64,000 nucleotides of DNA, taken from assembly GCF_036002945.1 (NCBI RefSeq), contig NZ_CP108529.1:1860001-1924000 (forward strand), in the 5' to 3' direction. Below the pieces are notes generated by a model, which was given only the letters and a program-made list of their open reading frames with translations, made no database searches and had not been told where the DNA came from. The first letter of the stretch is position 1, and each line of letters opens with the position of its first letter. The stretch is from Streptomyces sp. NBC_01224 (GTDB taxonomy: Bacteria; Actinomycetota; Actinomycetes; Streptomycetales; Streptomycetaceae). Shown one piece after another: positions 8,205-16,733 of this stretch. The position numbers and the translations under genes were made by a program.

Positions 8205-8360
8205 CGTTTCCCCCGCCCGCACAGTGAATCGCCTCCTTCTCGACTTCTCGATTTCTCGTCGTCTGGGGATGCATGCCCCACAGGCGGGCCGCCACGCTTG
8301 TCGACTCATCAATAAGTGAACAGAGAACGGGCGGCACGGCCCAGAGCGGCGGACACATGG

Positions 8361-8369
8361 ATGTCACAT
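8361..8369. promoter_or_regulatory. Extra ATGTCACAT palindrome upstream of the RNase gene
   Basis: The same 9-mer as the candidate hydroxyproline-regulon operator occurs 57 bases before the RNase start. It lacks the CCAAAG flank found at the collagenase and hydroxyproline operon sites, so membership of that regulon is doubtful. Confidence 0.3.
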
Positions 8370-8425
8370 TTCCGCCTCCCCGGTTAACTCCCAAAAAATT
8401 CACACCGGTTGACGTTGACGGGACC

Positions 8426-8845
8426 ATGTCTACGCGCGTCATCATGGTGGCTATGCGAATCCCCCCACGGATCACCACGCTCGGTGGCGCTGCCGCCCTC
8501 CTGTCCGTCCTCTTCATCGGCGGCCCGGTCCCCACGACCGCAACGGCCGCCACCACCTCGGTCGGCAGCATCTGTTACTCGGCGCTGCCTGCCCAGGCGC
8601 ACGACACCCTCGAACTGATCGACACGGGCGGCCCGTTCCCCTACTCGCAGGACGGTGCCGTGTTCCAGAACCGTGAAGGCGTCCTGCCGAGCCAGAGCAC
8701 CGGCTACTACCACGAGTACACGGTCATCACCCCCGGCTCCCCCACCCGGGGCGCGCGTCGGATCGTCACGGGTGAAGAGGTGCAGGAGGACTACTACACC
8801 AGCGACCACTACGCCACGTTCGACCTGATCGACCAGGGCTGCTGA
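8426..8845 (+). CDS. Secreted guanyl-specific ribonuclease (RNase Sa type)
   Basis: The mature part is strikingly close to Streptomyces RNase Sa: CYSALPAQAHDTLELIDTGG, PFPYSQDGAVFQNREG, YYHEYTVITPG and EEVQEDYYTSDHYATFDLID. The conserved catalytic Glu (FQNRE), Arg (RRIVTGE) and His (DHYATF) are present, and two cysteines sit near the mature ends. A signal peptide of about 35-40 residues ends near TATA-A. It cuts single-stranded RNA after G outside the cell. The start is uncertain: in-frame ATGs lie at 8426, 8444 and 8453, and none has an ideal ribosome site. A barstar-family gene follows 92 bases downstream. Confidence 0.92.
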   Translation: MSTRVIMVAMRIPPRITTLGGAAALLSVLFIGGPVPTTATAATTSVGSICYSALPAQAHDTLELIDTGGPFPYSQDGAVFQNREGVLPSQSTGYYHEYTVITPGSPTRGARRIVTGEEVQEDYYTSDHYATFDLIDQGC

Positions 8846-8937
8846 AGCCCACTCTCCGAGCCGGTCCGCGCCGTAGCCCCCCACCTGCGGCGCGGATCAC
8901 GGACCACTGGAAGCGGCCCCACTTGTACCCTCCCCAC

Positions 8938-9324
8938 ATGACCGTGACCTATGTGATCGACGGCTCCCGGGTCACCGGCCTGGAGCAGTTCTGGAATGTG
9001 ATCGGCGAGGCCGTGAACGGCCCGGGCGGATACTTCGGCCGCAACTTCGATGCCCTCGCGGACTGTCTCAGCGGCGGGATGGGCACTCCGGACGACGGTG
9101 ACTTCGTCTTCGAGTGGCGTAACCACGCCCTCTCGGCACGGGCCCTGGGCCATGCGGAGACGGCGCGGCAGCTGCGGCGGAGCCTGGACCGGGCCCACCC
9201 CAGCAACCGGGCGGCGCTCCGCCACCGGCTCGACGAGGCCCTCGCGGGGCGCGGACCGACGCTCTTCGAGCAGCTCGTGGAGATCCTGTCGAACGACGGG
9301 CCGGGCACCTTGCGGCTTTCGTGA
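8938..9324 (+). CDS. Barstar-family ribonuclease inhibitor
   Basis: A 128-residue intracellular protein with barstar hallmarks: an N-terminal strand (VTYVIDGSRVTGLEQFWNVI), the helix/loop GGYFGRNFDALADCLSGG with the conserved aromatic and Asp, and a C-terminal helix (LFEQLVEILSND). It would protect the cytoplasm from the RNase encoded just upstream, as barstar does for barnase. The ATG at 8938 has only a weak ribosome site. A strong hairpin follows the stop. Confidence 0.85.
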   Translation: MTVTYVIDGSRVTGLEQFWNVIGEAVNGPGGYFGRNFDALADCLSGGMGTPDDGDFVFEWRNHALSARALGHAETARQLRRSLDRAHPSNRAALRHRLDEALAGRGPTLFEQLVEILSNDGPGTLRLS

Positions 9325-9365
9325 GCCCCGGGCCGTGTCCGGAGGACGCGGCCCGGAGGACGGCA

Positions 9366-9400
9366 CCGGCCGGCCGAGCGGGTCATCACTCGGCCGGCCG
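9366..9400. terminator. Terminator between barstar and collagenase genes
   Basis: CGGCCGGCCGAG at 9367-9378 pairs perfectly with CTCGGCCGGCCG at 9389-9400 over a 10-base loop. It lies between convergent genes and can serve both. Confidence 0.75.
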
Positions 9401-9421
9401 ATACCGTGGGGGTTGTAGGGA

Positions 9422-11809
9422 TCAGAACTCGGTGGTGACCTTGGCGCCGTCGAACTGCTCGGTGCCGTAGAGGCTGATGAAGTGGTAGCCCGGCGCCGGG
9501 TTGTTGACGGTCAGGGTGTGCTCGTTGCCCGCGCCGACGGACTTGTCGGTGTAGACCTTGGTGGTCGCCCACTCCTGCGAGCTGTAGTAGAGGTCGGCGT
9601 CACCCGTGCCACCGGAGGCGGTGATCTTCAGCTGGGTGGTGCCGGCCGGGATGAGGACGGCCAGGTAGGCGTAGTCGCCCTTGACGGCCTTCAGCCCGCT
9701 GCGCATGCAGTTCCGGCCCAGCATCCTGGTGTCGGCGTCCTTGCACTCGGTGATCTCACCGGGCGGGTTGGTGGACCCGCTGCCGCAGGCGCCGGCCGCG
9801 CAGGCGGCCAGCCAGGTGTTCCAGTCGGCGTCGTAACGGCTGCCGATGGTCGACGTGAGCAGGGTGCGGGCGCCGTCCCAGTCGCCCTTGCGGTAGAGGC
9901 CGAGCAGGGTGTCGACGTCAGAACGATGGGATTCGAGCATGTAACGGACGGCCAGGTAGCCCCAGTTGTACACGCGGGTCTGGTCGGCGTTGTCGTAGGT
10001 GGTGTCGAACAGGGTGCGCAGGGTGTAGGTGCGGTTCGCGGCCTGGGCGATGGCGGCCTGGTAGTCGAGCTTGCGGTACGAGTAGGAGACGAACTCCGCG
10101 AAGCCCTCGACCCACCAGACGGTCGGCGTGGTCATTCCGGCGGCGAAGTCGCCGTACATGTCGAAGCGACCGTCGAGGTAGTGCGTGTACTCGTGGTTGA
10201 GGTTCCAGATCTGGAAGTCGGGGCGGGCCCACTCGGCCTCGTAGGCGATGAACCGGGGCTGGTTACCCTCGGCCTTGGGGTCGCCCTCCAGGTACATGCC
10301 GCCGTTGTTGGTGTCGATGCCGAAGATCACTCCGGCGTAGGTCTGGTAGTCGGTGCTGGAGTCGAAGGCCACGACCTCGATGGTCTTGTTGTTGTCGTCG
10401 GCGACCGCCCCGTTGTCCCGGGCCACCTCGTGGAAGTAGGCGTCCTGGTTGCGCAGGCTGGTGCAGCTGGCTTCGAGTTCCTCCGCGGTCATGTCCTGCG
10501 CCCGGATGGTGATGCTGTCGCTACAGGTGTGCTTCACCGGCAGGACGGCCTTCTCGAGACGCTCAGCGAGGTCACAGGCGCCGTAGGCCGCGCAGTTGTC
10601 CTTGTCGTAGGCGTCGACCATCTTGGCCAGATTGACCCAGAGCGAGGCGGTGGGGCCGTCGATGGAGCTCTTGCCCATCAGGTCGATCGCGAGCGGGCTC
10701 GCCTTGGCGCGCAGCGAGTCCTCCTTCAGGAAGCGGCCGAGCTCGAGTCCTGCGTTGGAGGCCAGGAACGACTGCTTGGTGCCCAGCATGTCGAGGTGGT
10801 TCGCGGCGAAGTCGTGCAGGGAGTTCAGCACGCTGGAGTCGGCCTCGATGGCGCTGATGAACTCGGGCACCTGGTGACCGCGGAACATGACCGTGTACAC
10901 GCTGTTCACGGCGTTGACCATGTACCAGGAGCTGTTGTACGAAGCGTCGTAGCCGGCCAGCATCCGCTTGACGATGTTCAGGTAGCGGGCGTTCTCCTCG
11001 GCGCTGTCGATCAGGATGATCGCCTCGGACAGGCTCTCGCCGTTGGCGTCGGTGACGTCGAAGGCGTGCGAGGATCCGAAGAAGCCGTCGAGCGCGCCCT
11101 GAATGGCCGTGCGCAGGCGCGGCCCGTACTGTCCGACGGTGTCGGGGTCGTAGTACTGCACGTAGTAGCCGGCCCGGAGGAAGAGGACCAGCTGGGGCAT
11201 GCCGGTGCTGCCGTCACCGGGGTAGGAGGCCGACGCGTCGCGCATCGCATCGGCGATGGTGACCATCTGGTCCTCGCGGAAGGCGTTGTAGCCGTCCTGG
11301 CCCTTGAGACGGAACAGCGTGTTGACGCAGTCGGTGGTCGCCGCCTTGACCTTCTCGACCAGGGCGCTTCCGGTGTTGTTGGTGAAATCGGTGGTGTTGC
11401 ACTCGGCCACAGCCTTGCCGGACCTCTTGGCGAGGGCCCGCTTCTCGGCCTTCATCGAAGGTGCTATGTGGCTCGGAAGCGAGGTGGCCGGGTCGTCGTA
11501 GTCCCGCTTGAGCGCGTCCTTGGACGCGGACAGCGGCGGCTGGTCAGCGGCCTTGAGCGACTTGCGTTCGACGTGAGCGGCATCGTCGGCGGGTGCCGTC
11601 AGCGCCTCGGCAGTGGGGCCGCCGGGGTCCTCGGTCCGCGTTTCCGCCCGTTCCTGAGCGGCGCCCGAGAAGTGGGGGGCCGCGGCCGACGCGGCGGGGC
11701 GTTGCTCCACGGCCTGGCTCGGTGCCGTGAACAGGCCCACGCCCAGGCATGCTGCCAGGACCGCAGTGGACAATCCGGTTATTCTCTGTCGAACCCTAAG
11801 GTTCTTCAC
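9422..11809 (-). CDS. Secreted M9-family collagenase
   Basis: A 795-residue precursor. The signal peptide ends near PSQA, followed by a long Ala-rich propeptide. The catalytic domain has the zinc site HEYTH near residue 538 and the downstream glutamate in WVEGFAEF about 30 residues later. A C-terminal pre-peptidase (PPC) domain runs from about residue 690 (GDYAYLAVLIPAG to LYGTEQFDG). It hydrolyses collagen outside the cell. A GTG start was chosen because GGGAGG lies 6 bases before it and MKNLRVRQR starts a clean signal peptide. Downstream of a candidate operator shared with the hydroxyproline operon. Confidence 0.92.
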   Translation of the reverse strand: MKNLRVRQRITGLSTAVLAACLGVGLFTAPSQAVEQRPAASAAAPHFSGAAQERAETRTEDPGGPTAEALTAPADDAAHVERKSLKAADQPPLSASKDALKRDYDDPATSLPSHIAPSMKAEKRALAKRSGKAVAECNTTDFTNNTGSALVEKVKAATTDCVNTLFRLKGQDGYNAFREDQMVTIADAMRDASASYPGDGSTGMPQLVLFLRAGYYVQYYDPDTVGQYGPRLRTAIQGALDGFFGSSHAFDVTDANGESLSEAIILIDSAEENARYLNIVKRMLAGYDASYNSSWYMVNAVNSVYTVMFRGHQVPEFISAIEADSSVLNSLHDFAANHLDMLGTKQSFLASNAGLELGRFLKEDSLRAKASPLAIDLMGKSSIDGPTASLWVNLAKMVDAYDKDNCAAYGACDLAERLEKAVLPVKHTCSDSITIRAQDMTAEELEASCTSLRNQDAYFHEVARDNGAVADDNNKTIEVVAFDSSTDYQTYAGVIFGIDTNNGGMYLEGDPKAEGNQPRFIAYEAEWARPDFQIWNLNHEYTHYLDGRFDMYGDFAAGMTTPTVWWVEGFAEFVSYSYRKLDYQAAIAQAANRTYTLRTLFDTTYDNADQTRVYNWGYLAVRYMLESHRSDVDTLLGLYRKGDWDGARTLLTSTIGSRYDADWNTWLAACAAGACGSGSTNPPGEITECKDADTRMLGRNCMRSGLKAVKGDYAYLAVLIPAGTTQLKITASGGTGDADLYYSSQEWATTKVYTDKSVGAGNEHTLTVNNPAPGYHFISLYGTEQFDGAKVTTEF

Positions 11810-12147
11810 GTGCCGCCTCCCAGCGGAGTGGTGACCGCGCGACGGGGCGCAGTTGTGGGGGAATGCAAGAGGTCGGCGCCGGACCAGGTCTGAACTGCAC
11901 TCACGACGTGACATGAGCACGGCACCTTTTCCCTTGCGCGCTGTACAATGGCACATGTCACATGTTCTTTGGAACCCCTCTCGCGCACATTCATCCGCGC
12001 GACAACTTCTCGTGACAGCGCGGGATATGACATGCGGCCCTGAACACACCGGCGGCCACCACCGGTTTCCCGACCACCGCACCACCGTGTCCGCTGGAGA
12101 GCCGGAGTTCCGGCCCCGACCCCGGTCCCACAGAGCCCCGAGGAGCA
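11810..12147. other. Collagenase/peptidase divergent intergenic region
   Basis: A 338-base gap that holds the palindromic operator candidate at 11953-11965 and a second partial version (ATATGACATG) near 12024. It is less GC-rich around 11890-12030, as expected for two divergent promoters. No small gene or RNA gene was recognised. Confidence 0.6.
11953..11965. promoter_or_regulatory. Candidate hydroxyproline-regulon operator before collagenase
   Basis: ACATGTCACATGT is a 13-base odd-length palindrome. Read toward collagenase it is TCCAAAGAACATGTGACATG, sharing TCCAAAG and ATGTGACAT with the hydroxyproline operon promoter. It lies about 145 bases before the collagenase start and about 183 before the divergent peptidase start, so it could control both. 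Confidence 0.6.
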
Positions 12148-13620
12148 ATGCCCGTGTCCCGTTCCTTCTCCGCGCCCCGCACCGGCAGCCACGATCTGCC
12201 GGTGTCACCCGCCCTGGACGCCTTCATGGGCACTGGTTGGGCCAAGTCCCCGCTGCCGACGGACCTTCGCGTCCCCTCCATCGACGCCACCCCCGCCCGC
12301 CGTGCACGGCTAGCCGCCCGCTTCCCGGGCGAGCGCCTGGTCATCCCGGCAGGCGCGCTCACGGTCCGCTCCAACGACACGGACTATCGCTTCCGTCCGC
12401 ACACCGGCTACGCCTGGCTCACCGGCCTCACCGGCGAGGACCAGGCCGGACACGTCCTCGTCCTGGAACCCGACGGCGACGAGCGGCACGAGGCGGTGCT
12501 GTATCTGCGGCCTCGGTCACCTCGCACCGGCCGCGAGTTCTACCGCGACCGCAGATACGGGGAGTTCTGGGTCGGGCGCAGACCCGACCTGGAGGAAGCC
12601 GCCCGGATGACCGGCATCCGCTGTGCACACCTGGACGCCTGGGAGAAGCTGCTGACCGGGCCACAGCCACCGGTACGGGCGCTGGGAGGGGCGGACCCTG
12701 CCGTCGACGAACTACTGTGTTCCTGCCGCTCGTTCCAGCGCCGACGTTCGGCGCCGGCAGGACTGGAAGCAGTGCTCAGCGAGCTCCGACTGGTCAAGGA
12801 CCCTTGGGAGACCGGCCAGTTGCAGCAAGCCGTCGATGCGACGGTGACAGGATTCGAGGATGTGGTGCGGAGCCTCCCGCAGGCGCTGCGGCACCCGCGC
12901 GGTGAGCGTTGGATCGAGGGCGTCTTCGATCTACGGGCCCGGCTGGAGGGGAACGGTCCGGGGTACTCCACGATAGCCGCAGCCGGGGCGCACGCCTGTG
13001 TCCTGCACTGGATCCGCAATGACGGCCCCCTGGAACGCGACCAGTTGCTGCTACTGGACGCCGGGGTGGAGACCGATTCGCTCTACACCGCCGACATCAC
13101 CCGCACCCTGCCGCTGTCCGGCCGTTTCTCCCCCGCACAGCGCAGCGTCTACGAGCTGGTGCTCGCCGCGCAGGAAGCGGGCATCGCGGCCCTGCGCCCT
13201 GGGGCACGATTCCGTGACTTCCACCTGGCGGCCATGCGGGTCATCGCCGAAGGGCTGTACGGATGGGGCGTGTTGCAGATGTCCGCCGATGAGGCGCTCG
13301 ACGCCGACAACGGCTTCTACCGCCGGTACACGCTCTGCAGCAGCGGTCACATGCTCGGCATGGACCTTCACGACTGTGCTCAGGCGCGCGCTGAGCGCTA
13401 TCTGGACGGACGCCTGGAAGTCGGCCAGGTACTGACCGTGGAACCGGGGCTCTATCTCCAGCCCGACGACGAGACGCTGCCCCGGTCGCTGCGCGGGATC
13501 GGGGTGCGGATAGAGGACGACCTCGTGATCACGACCGACGGCGCACGCCTCATGTCGTCCGCACTGCCGCGCACTGCCGACGGAATCGAGGAGTGGATGG
13601 CCGCCCTGCTGGACGGTTGA
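12148..13620 (+). CDS. pepP: Xaa-Pro aminopeptidase (M24B)
   Basis: A 490-residue cytoplasmic metallopeptidase. The N-terminal creatinase-like domain covers about residues 40-190 (LVIPAGALTVRSNDTDYRFR is typical of aminopeptidase P). The catalytic pita-bread domain has metal ligands in LLDAGVETDSLYTADITRT, SGHMLGMDLHD, TVEPGLYL and GVRIEDD. It removes the residue before proline, so it can process Pro-rich collagen fragments. It is divergent from collagenase and has a GAGGAG ribosome site. In this context it probably feeds proline and hydroxyproline catabolism. Confidence 0.9.
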   Translation: MPVSRSFSAPRTGSHDLPVSPALDAFMGTGWAKSPLPTDLRVPSIDATPARRARLAARFPGERLVIPAGALTVRSNDTDYRFRPHTGYAWLTGLTGEDQAGHVLVLEPDGDERHEAVLYLRPRSPRTGREFYRDRRYGEFWVGRRPDLEEAARMTGIRCAHLDAWEKLLTGPQPPVRALGGADPAVDELLCSCRSFQRRRSAPAGLEAVLSELRLVKDPWETGQLQQAVDATVTGFEDVVRSLPQALRHPRGERWIEGVFDLRARLEGNGPGYSTIAAAGAHACVLHWIRNDGPLERDQLLLLDAGVETDSLYTADITRTLPLSGRFSPAQRSVYELVLAAQEAGIAALRPGARFRDFHLAAMRVIAEGLYGWGVLQMSADEALDADNGFYRRYTLCSSGHMLGMDLHDCAQARAERYLDGRLEVGQVLTVEPGLYLQPDDETLPRSLRGIGVRIEDDLVITTDGARLMSSALPRTADGIEEWMAALLDG

Positions 13621-13634
13621 ACCGGACGGCCCAT

Positions 13635-13677
13635 TCCACCGGCCGCCCCCGCGCGGAGGGCGGGGGCGGCCGGTGGA
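13635..13677. terminator. Terminator after Xaa-Pro aminopeptidase
   Basis: An 18-bp perfect stem: 13635-13652 pairs with 13660-13677 over a 7-base loop (GCGGAGG). It starts 15 bases after the stop codon. Confidence 0.85.
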
Positions 13678-13720
13678 GGACGGAGTGCCGCTTGGGGCTC
13701 CGGAACGAAACCGGTGGCTC

Positions 13721-13885
13721 AGAGCCTGTCGGGTGACCCTCGATCGGATAGCGGACGCGGCCTGGTGCGCGCGATTCCAAGGCGGCGGGATGTCCTAGTA
13801 GCTCCGCTACTAGCACATTTCGGCAACGCGGGAAGCGTGCGTGCCAGGGCGTGGCCGCCCGATCAGAGGTCACCCGACAGGCTCT
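13721..13885. repeat. 165-bp structured repeat B, related to repeat A
   Basis: AGAGCCTGTCGGGTGACC at 13721-13738 is exactly repeated in inverted form at 13868-13885. Pairing continues imperfectly inward around CTAGTAGCTCCGCTACTAG, itself a near-perfect palindrome. The core shares TTCGGCAACGC, AGCGTGCGTGCCAG and the GTAGC-type centre with repeat A at 1586-1763. The right end touches the stop codon of the leftward GntR gene, so here it can act as a terminator. Confidence 0.75.
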
Positions 13886-14613
13886 CAGGCCTCTGCGACC
13901 GGCAGCGACGCCCTGCTGACCCGGGTGCCTCCGGCGCCGACGTCGCCGCCGTCCTCCTCGGCCCATATCGACCTGACATGTGACATGTGGGCCAGCATGC
14001 AGGCCTCGGCGCGCTGGGCGTCACCGGCGATCACGAGGTCGAGCAGTTGGACATGCTCCTCGGCCGATACGGTCAGCTGCCCCGTTGCGTCAAGCCGGTT
14101 CAGCCCGAAGAGGCGCGATCGCTTGCGCAGGTTGCCGACTTCCTCCACCAGCCTGCGGTTGCCCGCCAGACCTAGCAGTTCGAGATGGAAGCGACGGTCG
14201 GCCTCCAGATAGCCGATGATGTCGTGCTCGGCGGCAGCAGCGACAATCGCCAGGGCAAGCGGCCGAAGTGCCTGCAGCTCCGTGACCTTGCCCATCCGGG
14301 CGATGCGGCCGACGGTGGGTACCTCGATCATGGCGCGGAGTTCGGTGAAGTCGTCGAGGTCCTGATCGGTCAACTCCGTTATCCGGAAGCCCTTGTTGCG
14401 AACCGCTTCGACCAGGCCCTCACGCGCCAGGTCGAGCATGGCCTCGCGGACCGGGGTGGCGGACACCCCGAATTCGGCAGCGAGCGCAGGCGCGGAGTAG
14501 ATCATGCCCGGACGGAGGTCCCCGGCGATCAGGGCCGCCCTGAGGGCGTTCGCCACCTGGTCGCGCAAGTGTTCTTGCGCCGAGATGACATTGAGCGTCG
14601 ACAGGCGGGCCAT
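13885..14613 (-). CDS. GntR-family (FCD) regulator, likely of hydroxyproline catabolism
   Basis: A 242-residue regulator with an N-terminal winged helix (LRDQVANALRAALIAGDLRP, then FGVSATPVREAMLDLAREG) and a C-terminal FCD domain with candidate metal/ligand residues (ADRRFHLELLGLAGN, VSAEEHVQLLDLV). It lies directly downstream of the hydroxyproline genes on the same strand. A variant of the ATGTGACAT operator sits 38 bases before its start, consistent with autoregulation. The ATG follows GGAGGAAC. It is the natural candidate for the operator-binding protein of this locus; no direct evidence of ligand can be seen. Confidence 0.85.
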   Translation of the reverse strand: MARLSTLNVISAQEHLRDQVANALRAALIAGDLRPGMIYSAPALAAEFGVSATPVREAMLDLAREGLVEAVRNKGFRITELTDQDLDDFTELRAMIEVPTVGRIARMGKVTELQALRPLALAIVAAAAEHDIIGYLEADRRFHLELLGLAGNRRLVEEVGNLRKRSRLFGLNRLDATGQLTVSAEEHVQLLDLVIAGDAQRAEACMLAHMSHVRSIWAEEDGGDVGAGGTRVSRASLPVAEA

Positions 14614-14643
14614 GTTTGTTCCTCCAACGCCGTGCGGGCCCTC

Positions 14644-14661
14644 AGAATACAATGTCACGTT
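14644..14661 (-). promoter_or_regulatory. gntR promoter with operator-like ATGTCACGT
   Basis: Read leftward, ACGTGACAT is followed directly by TGTATTCT, giving a -10 candidate TATTCT touching the operator half site. It differs by one base from the ATGTGACAT sites before collagenase and the hydroxyproline operon. Confidence 0.45.
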
Positions 14662-14701
14662 TCCACTCGGGCCCGTCGCTCCTGACCTGTCGACAACTCG
14701 G

Positions 14702-15646
14702 TCAGGGCGCCGACTTCCGGTGCACCGCAGCGGCGACCGCAAGGTCTTCCCAGCCCATTCCGACGCTTTTGAAGAACCGGGGGCGCACGAAGGCAGCCGG
14801 CTTCTCACCGAGGATCCGACCGGTCACCAGGTCGGCGAGGTTGCCGGCGATGTCCTCGGCTCCGAAAGCTCCTTCCGCCACCGGAATCAGCAGATCGCCC
14901 GCCTCCGACAGGGCTGCCGCCCTCGATTCGACGATCACGGTGGAGCGTGACACCAGAGCCGTGTCGACCTCCCGGGCGTCCGGGGTGTGCGAGCCGACCG
15001 CGACGACTGTCGCGCCGTCGGGCACGAGGGTGCCGTCGAACAGCGGAGTGGCGGACGTGGTGCAGCAGAGCACCAGATCGGCGGTGGCGACCTGCTCGGC
15101 CCCGTGCGCCTCACCCGCACGGGCGTCCACGCCGCATTGACGCGCGTGCTCGACCAGTGCGGCGACCCGGTGCGGGGTACGGCCGATCACGGTGACCCGT
15201 TCGACGTGCCGTTCCGCGAGCACCGCGGCAAGGTGACCGTACGCCTGGGGGCCGGTTCCGAAGAGCACCAGATGGCGCAGGACGGGCGGGGTGAGGTGGC
15301 GGATCGCGAGTGCCGACACGGCCGGTGTGCGCAGTGTGGTGAGCGCGGCCCCGTCGAGCAGGGCGAGCGGCAGCAGGGTGGGGCCGTCGAGCAGCAGGTA
15401 GCTTCCGGTGATCCGTGGCAGGTCGCGTGCCGGGTTGCCGGGGGCGACTCCGGCGATCTTCACTCCGGTCACCTGCTGGGTGGTGGCGGGCATGATCAGC
15501 AGTTCTCCGCCGGGCACTGTGACATGGTGCCGGGCGGGGGACGTCTCCGGATCGAGTCCCCCGCTCAGCGCCGCCTCCAAGGCGTCCACGGCTCCGGTCG
15601 GTCCCAGGGCCTCGATGTCGCCGGCGCCGAGCAGGGGCAGATTCAC
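14702..15646 (-). CDS. Ornithine cyclodeaminase/mu-crystallin family; likely Delta1-pyrroline-2-carboxylate reductase
   Basis: A 314-residue NAD(P)-dependent protein with Rossmann signature LVLFGTGPQAYGHLAAV near residue 125 and the substrate-site pattern MPATTQQVTGVKIAGVAPGN near residue 53. In hydroxyproline clusters this family commonly reduces Delta1-pyrroline-2-carboxylate to L-proline (LhpI type), a step of trans-3-hydroxyproline use. The start overlaps the epimerase stop by 4 bases (ATGA), so the two are translationally coupled. True ornithine cyclodeaminase activity is less likely from context but not excluded. Confidence 0.75.
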   Translation of the reverse strand: MNLPLLGAGDIEALGPTGAVDALEAALSGGLDPETSPARHHVTVPGGELLIMPATTQQVTGVKIAGVAPGNPARDLPRITGSYLLLDGPTLLPLALLDGAALTTLRTPAVSALAIRHLTPPVLRHLVLFGTGPQAYGHLAAVLAERHVERVTVIGRTPHRVAALVEHARQCGVDARAGEAHGAEQVATADLVLCCTTSATPLFDGTLVPDGATVVAVGSHTPDAREVDTALVSRSTVIVESRAAALSEAGDLLIPVAEGAFGAEDIAGNLADLVTGRILGEKPAAFVRPRFFKSVGMGWEDLAVAAAVHRKSAP

Positions 15647-16644
15647 AGCAGGAATCCTTCGGGAAAGGGGTCGGACGGGTTCAGGAAGAATTGTGCGGTA
15701 CCGGTGATCCAGGCACGGCCGGTGACGGTGGGGACGACGGCGGGAAGGCCCCCCACGGTGGTCTTCTCGACGAGACGCCCGGTGAACGAGGTTCCGATGA
15801 ACGACTCGTTCACGAAGTCGGTGTCCAGGGCCAATTCACCACGGGCGTGCAGCTGGGCCATGCGCGCCGAGGTGCCGGTTCCGCAGGGCGACCGGTCGAA
15901 CCAGCCCGGGTGGATCGCCATCGCGTGTCGGGAGTGGCGGGCATCGGAACCGGGTGCGATGAACTGCACGTGCTTGAGGCCGTGAATGTCCGGGTCCTCC
16001 GGGTGGACGGGCCGGTCGACGGCGTTGACCGCGTCCATCACGGCGAGTCCGGCCGCCAGGATGTCGTCCTTGCGCGCCCGGTCGAAGGGCAGCCCGAGGT
16101 CGGCCAGATGCACCATCGCATAGAAGTTGCCGCCGTAGGCGAGGTCGTGGCGCACCGGTCCGTAGCCGGGTACGTCCACCGTCCGGTCGAGTGCGACGCT
16201 GAATGCGGGAACGTTGGTCAGGGTGACGGCGGCGGCCGCTCCGTCCTTCACCTGGACGTCGACGCTGACGAGTCCGGCCGGGGTGTCCAGCCGTACGGTG
16301 GTGACGGGTTCGGTGACCTCGACCATGCCGGTCTCCACCAGAACGGTCGCGACTCCGATGGTGCCGTGCCCGCACATCGGCAGAAACCCGGAGACCTCTA
16401 TATAGAGGACGCCGAAGTCCGCGTCGGGCCGGGTGGGCGGCTGGAGGATCGCGCCGCTCATGGCGGCGTGGCCGCGCGGTTCGTACATGAGCAGCGTGCG
16501 CACGGCGTCCCGGTGCTCCTGGAAGTACCTGCGCCGTTCGGCCATCGTGGCGCCGGGAATGGTGCCGATGCCGCCGGTGATGACGCGGGTGGGCATGCCC
16601 TCGGTGTGTGAGTCGACCGCGTGGAAGATGTGACGTGTCTGCAA
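15643..16644 (-). CDS. 4-hydroxyproline 2-epimerase (proline racemase family)
   Basis: A 333-residue protein with both catalytic cysteines of a two-base epimerase: FLPMCGHGTIG near residue 90 and DRSPCGTGTSARMAQL near residue 250. Having Cys at both sites points to 4-hydroxyproline epimerase rather than trans-3-hydroxyproline dehydratase, in which the first is Thr. It converts trans-4-hydroxy-L-proline to cis-4-hydroxy-D-proline in the cytoplasm, the first intracellular step. A GGAGG-type site (CCAGGAGGAGCC) precedes the ATG. It shares an operon with the reductase and deaminase genes. Confidence 0.9.
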   Translation of the reverse strand: MQTRHIFHAVDSHTEGMPTRVITGGIGTIPGATMAERRRYFQEHRDAVRTLLMYEPRGHAAMSGAILQPPTRPDADFGVLYIEVSGFLPMCGHGTIGVATVLVETGMVEVTEPVTTVRLDTPAGLVSVDVQVKDGAAAAVTLTNVPAFSVALDRTVDVPGYGPVRHDLAYGGNFYAMVHLADLGLPFDRARKDDILAAGLAVMDAVNAVDRPVHPEDPDIHGLKHVQFIAPGSDARHSRHAMAIHPGWFDRSPCGTGTSARMAQLHARGELALDTDFVNESFIGTSFTGRLVEKTTVGGLPAVVPTVTGRAWITGTAQFFLNPSDPFPEGFLL

Positions 16645-16733
16645 GGCTCCTCCTGGTTCGTCGGTTCGTCATGAACAACACGAAGAACGGGCTGGGTCGG
16701 GCGCTGTCCGGACGTACAGCGCCCGAACCGCGC

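Noticed and set aside
9482..11893. Long open frame on the plus strand opposite the collagenase gene
   Set aside because: It is a shadow frame of high-GC coding DNA: no family motif, Val/Gly/Asp-rich composition, and the opposite strand encodes a complete M9 collagenase with HEYTH.
13976..13988. ACATGTGACATGT as a further regulon operator
   Set aside because: It is identical to the collagenase-side site but lies inside the gntR coding sequence, where it encodes HMSHV. It may be chance coding, so it is not listed as an operator.
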